From assembly GCA_001792895.1 (NCBI GenBank), contig MARA01000074.1:1-64000 (forward strand): a stretch of 64,000 bases of DNA. Direction: 5' to 3'. This DNA is from Lentinus brumalis. Lineage: Eukaryota > Basidiomycota > Agaricomycetes > Polyporales > Polyporaceae. The translations under genes and the position numbers were made by a program. The notes under the pieces are model-generated. The model was not told the DNA's origin. It did no database searches and was given only the letters and a program-made list of their open reading frames with translations. This document shows positions 11,900 through 24,100 of the stretch, piece by piece. Within the stretch, counting starts at the first letter, position 1. Each line of letters starts with the position of its first letter.

Positions 11900-12670
11900 A
11901 CAGCAGCCGGGCAGTATCGACTCGGGCACTTAGCACTCGGCGGGCAGCTGTGACCCGCCGGAACCAGTTGGGCAGTATCGACCGGATGCTGCCCAGCTGC
12001 TGTTTACTGGGTCAAGCGGATCGCAAGTGCCCGCTGAGTCCTAACTGCCCGAGCGCGCCAACGGGTCCAGTCGATACTGCCCGGGTCCCGTCCACTGCTT
12101 CAAGGGCGACCAGATGCGCATTGTTTGCCCAGTAACAATTACTCCATCACCCAAACAATGCAGGAGATTCCGAACACAGCCAGGATCCGCCGAGGCAGGC
12201 ACGCAATGAATCGCTCTCATATTGACAGATCCCAAGTGCCCAGCCAAGTCCCAAGTGCCCGGGCCAGCCGACGGGTCCGGTCAATACTGCCCGGCTGCTG
12301 TCCGCTGTTTCGATTGAGTTGCAAGTGTTTAGACCGGGCAGTATTGACGGGACCCGTGGCTTGCCCGGGCATGTGCAGCTTTCCGAACAAAACCTGCGTG
12401 GACCATGGCAGGCACGCAATGAATCGCTCTCATATTGACGGATCCCAGGTGCCCAGCCAAGTCCCAAGTGCCCGGGCCAGCCGACAGGTCCGGTCAATAC
12501 TGCCCGGCTGCTGTCCGCTGTTTCGATTCGGTCGCCAGTGTTTGCGCCGGGCAGTATTGACGGGACGCGTTGGCTTGCCCGGGCACTCGGGGCTTACCCG
12601 GGCACTTGGGAGTCGACCGGGCACTTGCGATACGTCAATATGGGAGTGAATCATTGCCTGCCTCCCATGA
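11900..12670. repeat. Mosaic of direct and inverted repeats built on CCGGGCAGTATTGACC; fold-back structure at 12194-12663
   Basis: A block of about 165 bp starting at 12,194 (GGCAGGCACGCAATGAATCG) recurs at 12,408, so the period is about 214 bp. The reverse complement of about 12,612-12,663 is a diverged third copy of the same start. Together these give a fold-back of about 470 bp whose two outer arms face each other. The 15-17-bp box CGGGCAGTATTGACC and its reverse complement occur at least seven times in 11,900-12,560. No credible gene overlaps the block. It resembles the subterminal binding-site array of a DNA transposon or a non-autonomous fold-back element. Confidence 0.65.
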
Positions 12671-13029
12671 TGAGAGCATGTAATCACTGCCTATCATACG
12701 TGGAAGATGGCTTTCATTGTGTGGGAAATCTGAAGCTTAATGGTAATCCCATCTGGGAATGAGAGATGCAGGAGTCTAATCCACGAGATATTCGGCGGAC
12801 AATGAGATAGCTAGCTGTACCTACTCAGCCAATGAACCTTCACACTACAACAAGCCTTGAATGTTGCAGGGCAGGTAAAAAAGCTGGACCTTTGTTCAAT
12901 TACATATGAAAGGGGCATGTGACTATCTGTGGCACTTAGCTGTGTGCCAGCGACTATGGATTGGAAAGTATCAGCCAGGTAGCAGGAACATTGGGATAGT
13001 ACTGGGCAGGTAGATGCAATCGCAGCATG
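12671..13029. other. AT-richer spacer before the 98-bp satellite
   Basis: No gene or repeat is visible. The composition is clearly more AT-rich than the flanking repeat blocks. Confidence 0.4.
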
Positions 13030-14803
13030 CACCCCGCGTATCTGGCTGCAATCGCAGCACGACCTGCCCAGAAGCAGCACGATCCGTCCAGCCGATGCCG
13101 ACGGCCCCGTAGTGCTCCCCGTGCCCCCACCCCGCGTATCCGGCTGCAATCGCAGCGCGACCCGCCCAGAAGCAGCACGATCCGTCCAGCCGATGCCGAC
13201 GGCCCCGTAGTGCTCCCCGTGCCCCCACCCCGCGTATCTGGCTGCAATCGCAGCACGACCCGCCCAGAAGCAGCACGATCCGTCCAGCCGATGCCGACGG
13301 CCCCGTAGTGCTCCCCGTGCCCCCACCCCGCGTATCCGGCTGCAATCGCAGCGCGACCCGCCCAGAAGCAGCACGATCCGTCCAGCCGATGCCGACGGCC
13401 CCGTAGTGCTCCCCGTGCCCCCACCCCGCGTATCCGGCTGCAATCGCAGCGCGACCCGCCCAGAAGCAGCACGATCCGTCCAGCCGATGCCGACGGCCCC
13501 GTAGTGCTCCCCGTGCCCCCACCCCGCGTATCCGGCTGCAATCGCAGCGCGACCCGCCCAGAAGCAGCACGATCCGTCCAGCCGATGCCGACGGCCCCGT
13601 AGTGCTCCCCGTGCCCCCACCCCGCGTATCGGCTGCAATCGCAGCACGACCCGCCCAGAAGCAGCACGATCCGTCCAGCCGATGCCGACGGCCCCGTAGT
13701 GCTCCCCGTGCCCCCACCCCGCGTATCCGGCTGCAATCGCAGCGCGACCCGCCCAGAAGCAGCACGATCCGTCCAGCCGATGCCGACGGCCCCGTAGTGC
13801 TCCCCGTGCCCCCACCCCGCGTATCCGGCTGCAATCGCAGCGCGACCCGCCCAGAAGCAGCACGATCCGTCCAGCCGATGCCGACGGCCCCGTAGTGCTC
13901 CCCGTGCCCCCACCCCGCGTGTCCGGCTGCAATCGCAGCGCGACCCGCCCAGAAGCAGCACGATCCGTCCAGCCGATGCCGACGGCCCCGTAGTGCTCCC
14001 CGTGCCCCCACCCCGCGTATCCGGCTGCAATCGCAGCGCGACCCGCCCAGAAGCAGCACGATCCGTCCAGCCGATGCCGACGGCCCCGTAGTGCTCCCCG
14101 TGCCCCCACCCCGCGTATCCGGCTGCAATCGCAGCGCGACCCGCCCAGAAGCAGCACGATCCGTCCAGCCGATGCCGACGGCCCCGTAGTGCTCCCCGTG
14201 CCCCCACCCCACGTATCCGGCTGCAATCGCAGCGCGACCCGCCCAGAAGCAGCACGATCCGTCCAGCCGATGCCGACGGCCCCGTAGTGCTCCCCGTGCC
14301 CCCACCCCGCGTATCCGGCTGCAATCGCAGCGCGACCCGCCCAGAAGCAGCACGATCCGTCCAGCCGATGCCGACGGCCCCGTAGTGCTCCCCGTGCCCC
14401 CACCCCGCGTATCCGGCTGCAATCGCAGCGCGACCCGCCCAGAAGCAGCACGATCCGTCCAGCCGATGCCGACGGCCCCGTAGTGCTCCCCGTGCCCCCA
14501 CCCCGTGCATCCGGCTGCAATCGCAGCACGACCCGCCCAGAAGCAGCACGATCCGTCCAGCCGATGCCGACGGCCCCGTAGTGCTCCCCGTGCCCCCACC
14601 CCGTGCATCCGGCTGCAATCGCAGCACGACCCGCCCAGAAGCAGCACGATCCGTTCAGCCAATGCCGACGGCCCCGTAGTGCTCCCCGTGCCCCCACCCC
14701 GCGTATCCGGCTGCAATCGCAGCGCGACCCGCCCAGAAGCAGCACGATCCGTCCAGCCGATGCCGACGGCCCCCGTGCCCCCACCCCGCGTATCCGCCCC
14801 AAA
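13030..14803. repeat. Satellite: about 18 copies of a 98-bp unit
   Basis: The anchor GGCTGCAATCGCAG recurs from 13,044 to 14,709 at 98-bp spacing. One unit is a base short (near 13,625, a lost C). Units differ mainly by single transitions such as GCGTATC/GTGCATC/ACGTATC and GCGCG/GCACG. The unit is rich in CpG and in runs of C. Because 98 is not a multiple of three and the minus strand has no stop in the unit, all three minus frames stay open for hundreds of codons. These frames are artefacts. Confidence 0.95.
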
Positions 14804-14930
14804 ACTAGGCCAGCTTCACCAGGCCCAGCTGGATCACAGCACTGTACGTCACCCCAAGCCCGACCAGCCCAGAACTAGGCCAGCTTCACCAGGTCCAGCT
14901 GGATCACAGCACTGTATGTCACCCCCGATA
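14803..14930. repeat. Two copies of a 70-bp repeat next to the satellite
   Basis: The string AACTAGGCCAGCTTCACCAG occurs at 14,803 and 14,873. The sequence after each copy matches for about 50 bp with a few differences. It borders the 98-bp array directly and may be an older satellite family. The following 240 bp up to gene E (about 14,931-15,170) hold nothing I can name. Confidence 0.8.
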
Positions 14931-15170
14931 CCAGCCTGCTAATGCTCTACCAGATGCCCCGCTTCATCCCAATCCGCATGCTGATCCACAGCAATATATA
15001 TCCAGTATCCTGCCCATTCATCTAGGCCAGCCCCAGAATGTCCAGCTGGCCCACCTTACTATCCATACCCAGAATCCGGCTGGGTCCCACTGGCCCACTA
15101 TCATGGGCTTTTGTAAGTCCTACTGGGCCACTATACTGACCAATGTTTACTGAATTATGTGATGCGCTAG

Positions 15171-18100
15171 TCAGGCCTCGTCTGCCTCGTCATCGCCGAG
15201 TGCTCCCTCGTCAAGGAGGTCGAAGACGGTGTAGCTGACCGGGCGCGACGGCAAACCATCGTAAAATGCACGATGCCCGGTGCGCTCGGCCCACTCCACA
15301 CTCACACATTCCTTGAATAGAGTCGTGCGACGTTGAGTTCCGAAACGCATGTCGTCGGACATCCGTGTCCCACGGAAGCGGTCGTAACGAGCGCGCTTGG
15401 TGCGCCGCTTCCTTGGGGGTTGTCCGTTGTAACACCGCTTGCGCTTCTGCCCAGCCTGCGGGGGGATATTCTCCTTGTCCGAGTCGATGGTGTGCCCATC
15501 AGTACCATCGTTCACCGGAGGCCCGTTGGGCCCAGCAGCCTTGAGCTTGGCATAGAGCTGTGTGAGCTGAAATGAAGGTGCGTCAGTTATGTCTATCGCA
15601 TTTCATACACAGTCCACTCACCTTCTCTCCCCGCCATCCAAGCTCGACGATCTCCAGCGAGTTTGTCCCCGCACCCTGCTGGAACCGGAGCCTATCACGT
15701 TCTTCCTTGTCGACGTCTGAGTCTGAGCCACTAGTGCTGTCCTCCGAGCTCTGCCAGTCACTGTGGATCAACGCTTCGACGCCATGGCTTCGTTCCTGCC
15801 CGTACTTGTGCCGAAAGGCTGGTACACAGCGTCGGAGGAAGTCTGCCTTCTGCTCGGAATTAAATGATCAGCTGAGCACTACGGGAGCAGAAAGGTACGT
15901 ACATGATGACGGCGCATCATATGCCGGTCGCGCTTGTGCTTGACAATCCCAGTCGTAGAGGCATGCCACTTGTATGAGCGTCGCAGTGCTCGGAAGTATG
16001 TCAAGGCTGCTGCCCGGACGACTTTATGAGTATGCTTCTCGGCGTCGAGCTTGTGATACTCTGCGGTGCGTGTCACATTAAGGTACAGAGTGGTCAAGAG
16101 CTGATGACGAACCAGAATTCTGCATAATGTTGCCGACGACCGCATTGATAAACTGAGCATTGTAGCCGCTGCCCGAGGGCTGGTACCACTCCGGATTCCA
16201 CAGGCGGCTTCCGTCTTGTGCCTTCCGAGCATTGGCACCCTCCGGCAAGGGATCTGGGAGCTTGTAATATGCCGTCTCATGCTCATTGCCCGGGAAGTTC
16301 TTGACAAGGTCGTGCTCATTGACCCCCATGAGCTGAAGCATTGTCTGGTGGACAGCAGACTGCGGTACATCATACTTAGCCACCACTCTCACGGATATGA
16401 CATGATGTTACTCACCTCGAGCACGGTGTCTCGCTCTTTCCTGCCTCCTTCTTCCGCTGGGTGAGGATGCACAGAGAGCGAGCTGAATTTCTGCTCGAGC
16501 TCCTGAAGAGCGGTGTTCTGGGCAGCAGCAGCAGCATCTGTTGCAGTCTTGACATCTTCTCGGAGCCGTGCAAATGACTCCCGCAGCGGAAGGATGTGCT
16601 CACGTACAATCGACATCACAGCACCTTGGAGCATCTGCTGGATGGGGCCAAACTACATCAATGTAAGTGCAATTGTTATCCAAGTAATGATGCGGCGGTG
16701 GTACTCACAAAGTTGTTCAACCCCGTGCCGAAAGCGGAAGCGAATTCCCCGCCACCCTGACTGAATGGAGCCATGCGTGTCGGATCACCAATCACGGCGG
16801 ACAGTCCGGACCAACCTGGGAACCCCCCGAGCTGGCCACTGGCGTTCAAACCGAACATGTTGGCATCCGGAATCGGGAAGTTGCTCAGGTCGAACCCGAA
16901 CCCGAAGCCTCCTGTTGAATTAAGCTTACAAGAGTACGTCTGTCACTTGAATATGTATCTGTGAGGAAAGCCGAATACTTCGTCGAATAGTCGAGGCGTT
17001 GAGCGTCGAGGCGGTCGTCGAAGTCGTCGGAAAACACGAGGGTCGGTAAGACACAAGGTTGAGTAGGGAAAGTCTCGTATCGGAGGACTGACTAGCTAGG
17101 GCGTACATGGGGAGGTACTTATAGTAGTCTACAGGTAGAGCGCTAGATAGTCGGGACAAAGCAAGAGCGTAAATGAAACAGCCTAGAGTGAACTAGAGTG
17201 AAGCCAAGGAAGTCGAGACACGGATGGTAGACGTGTCCGACGAGGTACAGGAACAGAAGGAACAAAGAGGGTGCGGCGAACGTGGTAAGCACGTTCGCGC
17301 GATGAGTGCCCGATTTGGCAATCTTCTATCCAGAACGGGAAGGGTTAGCGCTCGGACCCTTACATTCGCCCTCCGGGCTCGTGTAACGAGTCCTACTCAC
17401 CGACGCTTAACCTCTACCCGTCATAATCACAACGAACGCAAGGCCGACTCCGAGTCATCATTCTATCGAGGAGGATCCACGGCCATCGGCTGCGGGCTCG
17501 GGCTGCGCGTGGGGACCGGTGCAGCTTCGGGCTGGACTGGCGGCGCCTCAGTGCGACCCGCTGCCTCTTGTTCAAAACGATACAAGTCGTCAATACGCGT
17601 CAGGAAGTAGCGCATAAACGCATCAATGCGCGACTCACCGCTCGAAGACCCAGCAACAGGAGCAGGAGGATCCTGAGTACCCGAAGGAGGGTCTTGAGTG
17701 TCCGAGGGATGGGCCAGGTCGCGTTCACGACCAGCGCGGTTGCCCCGGTATCGTCCACGGTGAGTACGTCCCCGGTTTCCACGTCCACGAGCAGTGGGAG
17801 GAGGGTCTTGGCGATCGAGGCGATCCGCAAGAGGAGTGTTGCGTCTGCCCGAGCCGTTGTAGCCACCACGAGGACGTCCACGAGTCCGTCCCTGCTGTGG
17901 CTGCTGACGTCACGGCGGACGCATGCCACGGTCCGGGGCCGCGAAGAAGGGGTTGACGAGGCCGGGGACCTGGATCTGCGTGCCGGGCATGGCAGTTTGC
18001 CTGCTAACGAGCGCGAACTGGCAGTTCACGGCAGCATTGTGCGAGAGAAGAGCGTTGAACGTGCCGACCGACATGGTAACCTCCGGGTTAGCGGAGATAG

Positions 18101-21100
18101 TCGGTGCGACAAGCTGCGGCATCGGCGGGGGAGGATAGTCGTCCGGAATGGGGGCGTACCGTTCCGTGAGACGGAAAATCTCCATGTAGCCAGGAGGCGG
18201 AGCACCGGGGTGTGGTCCGCGTCCAGCGCCATACGTCCGCAGTGCTTGTGCGTACTGCTCGCAGCGGAGGCGATCTTCAGCGTTGTAGTGGTTGGGAACC
18301 GCCGACATCGTCGAAGAGCGATGAGAGTACAGCAGGGAAGAGATGCTGCGGAATTGGTTGCCTGTAAGCTGGTATATATCTGCGGAAGAGGTTGTGGTGT
18401 ACTCCGGGGCGTGCGTGGTTAAGCGAGACACCACCAGCGTAACAGACGCCACTGAAATAACCGATACCGCCGCTGCAGTCATAACTGGCGCAGCTGAGGT
18501 CCCCAAATCCGCTGTCTCCACAACGGGAAGCTGACGGATGCCGGACACACCCAAGGCCTCGTAGTATTCGGTCAGGGCTTGTAGGTGTTTGATATCCGAG
18601 TATGCGACCCAGGTGACATCACCGGTCGACCATTGAACTTCAAATTCTGCGTCGGCACCGCGGCCGACATGTGAAAGTATCCGATCCACGGCCCATTCTT
18701 GGGGCTGCTCTCCAAATCCAGGGAGCTGATGAAATTGTCGACCAGGGAATCGTCGATCGTCGTTCGGCAAGTGAGGCCGCAGGAGAGACGCATGGAAGAC
18801 ATCAACTAGGCCTCGAGCTTGGAGCTCTCGCGGCAAATCGAGACCATATGTTGCACTGTCAGTGACGACCTTCAAAACCTTGAACGGCCCGAGGAACTTA
18901 GGTACGAGTTTCCGCGCTCGACCCTTAGGCAAACTAAGGTTCTTAGTTGAAAGATAGACTAAGTCGCCCTCCCGGAACGACGCCGGGCGCCGTTTTCGAT
19001 TCGCCCGAATTACTTGGCCAATTCGAGCCGAAATAATTGCGTCATGTGCGGACAAGATCACGTCCTTCATGCGCTGCGCAAAGGCGCGAACACCAGGAGA
19101 AGCGGAATCACTGGACCAGACCAAGCTACGTGGCATCTGGCCGTAGTTCAGGTAGAAAGGTGAGAAGCCAGTCGTATCGGACCGGGCAGTGTTCATTGCT
19201 AATTCGATGGCTGGAAGCCGAAGAGCCCAGTCTTTCTGGTCCGAGCGGACACACTGTCGCAGCATCTGCGTCATGGTCCGGTTCGCCCGCTCCGTGGCCC
19301 CGTCGGTCTGCGGATGGTAGGAGGAAGATAGACGCAACTCGACACCGAGAAGTTCATGTAAGCGACGCCAGAACGTGCTCGTGAATAAGGTGTCGCGATC
19401 ACTAATTATTCGTTCAGGAAGTCCATGTAACTTGTAGACATGTTCAAATACGACTTCAGCAATCTCGGATGCGCCATAGGTCTGCTTCGTAGGTACCAGG
19501 TGGACCATGGAAGTAAGCTGACATATAATGACACAGATCATGTCATACGAGCCGTTACGGATCGCCGACAACAGTAGCGGACCGACAAAATCAATTCCAA
19601 TGTATTGCCACGGGCGGCGAGGTACTGGGAGCGGCTTCAGAAGTCCCAAAGGCTTGGCTGTAGCCGATTTGGTGGTTGCGCACACCCCGCATGTCAAGCA
19701 GTATGCCGAGACGTCAGACACAAGCTCTGGCCACCACACCTCGTCGCGCAAGTAATCAACCGTCTTACGCTTTCCCAGATGCGCTAGGATCGAGTGCGCG
19801 TGTCGGATCAGGATCTCCCGAATGCGACGTGAGCCGAGGAGGATATCGGGTATGCAGAGCAGGTAAGTACCGCCGTGCTTCTTGTATAAGAGGCCGTCGG
19901 AGTACTGAAAATGCGGAAACTCCGCTGGTGCACGCAGGATCTTAGCAAAGTAGGAGTCCTCGAGGTACCGGCCACGCAAAGAGCCGGGAAGCTCCATACC
20001 CCGTTCTCCTGCAGTCGACATCAGACTCTGTTGAGTGACCGAAGTCGACGCTGCAGTGGACGCGGGCATAGAGGGAGAAGGTCCTTCGAGGACATCGTGG
20101 AGGTGCGTCTGCGCCACGCCAGCATGCTGATTGTCGTCTACTGACCCGTCTGGGGATGTAGAACGCTCGGACTCGCTGTCGGAGCTTCCTGCGGCAGCCG
20201 TACGGGCATCCGATGATGCCGGCAAGGGCTCGCCATTGTGCATGGCTCGATAGGTGCCAGGAGGCACCAACTTAGTGGCGAGGCGAGAGGAACGTCGCGG
20301 AACGAAGTTCATGATTGCCGCAGCCCCGGTATACACTGCAGACAATTGCAAAGCCGTAAAAGGACCGGACATCTGCGGTACACCTGTGCCATCGTCACCT
20401 ACATACTCGGACTCTGCGCGGACAATACCGACTGGTTCGTCACTGTAAATACGCGAGAGTGCATCCGCTAGTACGTTTGTTTCACCCGGTATGTACTCAA
20501 TAGTGAATTTAAATTCATTGAGCACATCCATCCAGCGATGCTGACGAGGCGAGAGGTGCTTTTGGCCCATCAAGAACTCGAGTGCACGGTGGTCTGTGCA
20601 TATACGAAAGGTTGCGCCATACAGGAGTGGGCGGAAACGTTTCAAGGACTCTACGATTGATTGCCAGCAGTTCCTGTTCATGTACAGGGTAATTCTGCTG
20701 TGCTGAGTTGAACTTTCCGGACCAGAAGGTGACGACCTTTGAGATGCGGAGTTCGTTTCCTTGACTAATATATCTGCTAGCTCCCGTCAATGATGCGTCT
20801 GTGACGAGGTTGATAGCCTCCGCGCCCTCCGAGTAATCCAGAGCGACGCGTCGGTGGTTCCTCCAGAGGTGAACCTTCTCTTTAACCTGTTCAAACGCTC
20901 GCTGATGCGTCTCATACCATTTCCAGGGCTTGGTGTTGCTTGTCAGGGGAGCCAGGACACCCATTGGTATGCGAATACCTTCGCAATCGGGTGCCAGGAA
21001 GCTGACGGCCCCCAAAAAGCTGCTGAGAAGGCTGCGGTTCGTAGGAGTCTTCCAATTCACGACAGTGACAACTTTATGCGGGTCCATAGCAATTCCCTTC

Positions 21101-24100
21101 GAGTCGATGATATGGCCGAGGATCTTCAAGCGTTCGGCAAAGAACTCCATCTTGTCTGCGCTCAGAAAGAACTTCTCACGGCGCAAGACATCGAGGATGA
21201 GCCGTATGTGCTTAATATGGTCCTGAATCGAGTCTGAATAGATGACGATGTCGTCCAGGTACACGTCCATGAAGACGCCAATGTATTCGCCAAATATATG
21301 ATTCATAACTGACTGGTACGTCGAGGGTCCATTGACGTCGCCCTGCTGCAGTACTAGACTAACCATAGTTCCATCTGGGGTAGTAAACAGCGTCCGAGGT
21401 ACGTGTTCAGGAATCACACGAATCTGCTCATATGCATCTTTACCGTCTATTAGACTGCGATAGGGATGCTTGACAACGTTGCGCAAGATTCCGTCGATGT
21501 CCGGAAGCGGTGCGGCCATCTTATGGGTGTTGGCATTCTGTGCCCGCTTGTCCACTACGGTACGCAGCCGAAGCACGCCGTCGCCGCGATCTGGCTTTGG
21601 AATCATCATCATTGGCGACGCATTGGTCCCGGAATAAGGCTGAGCATCAGGTACCTACAGGTTGACCTAGATCCGACCTGTAGGTATTTTTGCTCTTGAA
21701 AGTCAGACCTAGAACTGTGCAGGTTTTGATCCGTTTGATCCATGACCTACAGGTCAAAACCTGTAGGTCCACCTTGAACCTGCACCACACCTAGATCTGT
21801 AGGTACCTACAGCAGCTGTGCAGTATTTCTGTTGATTTTAGATCGGTTCTTGCTCGTCCCTGCTGCAGGAACCCCCCTTCCATGTAACGCAACAATCAGA
21901 ACCGTCGGTCTCACCAGCAGAGCATCAAGATGTCGGCGACATGATAATGATTATGTAGGCGCTGGTGCCACCCAAATAAGCGCTGTAGTCAGGCAAAAAT
22001 GCGAAGTCCAGCATGGCGTCGAGAGGGTCTTAGACATGCCAAACATGCAAGGAAGTTACAAACCGAGAGAGGAGATTCGTCAGACATCAAAGAAATGCGG
22101 ACACAGTAACATATCTTTCAATAGTAGTACAGTAGAAGCAGTGGGACACAAGTACGAATTACTCAGAATCAGACTCGATCTCGACAACCTCCGGCTCCAA
22201 CGCCTTCCCCTTACCCTTGGCGTTCTTCTTCTTGGTTGCGACGGCGACTGTGGAAGCGGAACTTGTGCGCGACGGCCCAGCCTTGGATGTGCGGGCCTTG
22301 GTGGAGATGCCCGATGAAGACAACACTGACGCCGTCTTGCGGATGCCACTTGGGCCGGCCTTGACAGGAGCGGCGGGCTTCGAGGTCGTAGCCGCAGCTG
22401 GGCCATTCCCGCCCGGAGGAGGCCCGTTGCCGCCGCCGCCCTTGATATGGTTGAGAAGGTCACCCTCGGACACAAGGCCCGGGATGCGGGCCCAGGACCC
22501 GAGCACGGTGTTGGCACGCACAGAGGCGTCCGCAAGGGAGTGCCGCAGGCGAGACACGGTCAGCCGACCTCGAGAGAAGGCTCTCTCGGCATCTGTGGAT
22601 GTAGCTATAGATAGGTTAGCAACTAGGAAGAAGCATGCAGAGAATAAGTATACTCACCAGGAACCGAGAGGAAGTCGAGAGCGAAACGCGCCAGGGGCGC
22701 CTCAGCCGGGCTCGCGAGTCGGACGTTCCAGTACTCGAGTGGATCGTCAACATGTGGGACGACGGGGGAGTTGAGGTAGAGGTCAAGGGGGTCAGCGTCG
22801 CCGGGGGAGGTCGTGGGCTTCGCGCCGCTGAACATCTTCTGCATCTTCTGAGGCACGCCGCGGTGTGAGCGTGACTCTGCACATAGAAGGCCAGAGACTT
22901 ACCGAAGCAGAAGCCTGGGCACTGCGACGTCCCAGCCCGGGTCCATGGGAGCTTGACGTGCTGACGTTCTCGACGTTCGGGCCAACGGGACGGGCCTTGG
23001 GCTTGTAGTACGTCTCCCATTCGTCGCGAATCATCGTCTCCGCCACTTGAATCCAATCCTCCGGCCAGCCCACAGTGCGAAAGTGCTGGAGTTTGTAGCC
23101 GGGATGCATTCCTACTTGGTCGTAAGTACCACTTCATCTAATCAAGAGCAATAAACAACATACCCATTGCGATGCGATAGATGATGCTCTCATCCGTGTG
23201 CGAGTAGTACAGGTTGAGTATAATCCGACCTCGCTGGGCCGCAGCTCGAACAGCGGGGTGGAGGTTGAGATCGTCCGAGAAGTCGTCGAGGTGAGCGGTA
23301 AGGACGTCGAAGTAGGGGAGCACCTCATGAACGAGGGCACGGGTGCTCGTCGACATTTGCTTAGTCGCAAAAGCAAAAGGCTGTCAATAGGAGGTCAGAG
23401 AGGTCATGGCAGCTTATGAATGAGATGCATGTACCGCGAGGAGTCGATGGAGCTGCTCCAAGACGTCCCACTCATCGTCGGAGATGATAAAGTCGCACAA
23501 GCGCAAGCCCTTGCCGCCGCCGCGCCCGCTACCCTTGTTGAATTGCGCCATGTCGCAGAGCTCTGAGAGGACGTCCTTGAGGTCCAGGCCGTGCTCGAGG
23601 ACGTCGGTGTACGTGTTCCAACGCGTGTCCACTGCGCGGACGAGGACCTCGCTGTTAAGTTCCTCGTTGTGTGCGAGGCGGGCGAGCTCTGCGCGGATGA
23701 GCGGGCTGTGCCAGACTTTGTTGGACAGAATGACGAGCTGAACGAGCGTGAGTGAGCGGGCTGTACAAAAAATGGATAGCATATGGGCACTAACCTTTTG
23801 GAAGCCTCTCTGTGCAAAGCGAATGTCCTCACCTGTGATCACGAGCTCGGGATGCTCGTCGTCGAGTGCGTCGATGAGGATGTTGTCTGCGGCCTCGCGG
23901 TCTTCATCGCCATCGTCTTGCTCGTCAGCGTCGTGGGCGCGATCCAGCTCTGCGGCACCCAAGAGGTCCTCCAGCTCGCGCTGAGCATGCTTGTGCGCGC
24001 GGTCTTCGCGTGCTTGGTCCTTGCGATGCTGAGAAGCCAAGTCGTCCTCGATATCACCATGCTCATCTTCGGAGGACGTCGCGGATGCGGAGCCTGCCTC

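Noticed and set aside
12811..14802. Three overlapping minus-strand open frames of 557-663 codons with a Gly/Arg-rich repeated peptide
   Set aside because: They are the three frames of the 98-bp satellite. The unit is not a multiple of three and has no minus-strand stop in any frame, so all frames are open. No start context or intron supports a gene.
13030..14803. Regular repeat array considered as CRISPR
   Set aside because: There is no unique spacer between repeats; the 98-bp units are contiguous. The genome is eukaryotic.
16911..16912. Acceptor at 16,912 as the natural end of the gene E first intron
   Set aside because: Splicing there from the visible donor shifts the frame into an early stop. 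The acceptor at 16,940 keeps the frame, though another first exon cannot be excluded.
17224..17610. Plus-strand open frame across the left LTR boundary
   Set aside because: It runs from the LTR into antisense of the tail ORF. The right LTR has a similar frame because the sequence is duplicated, not because it is a gene.
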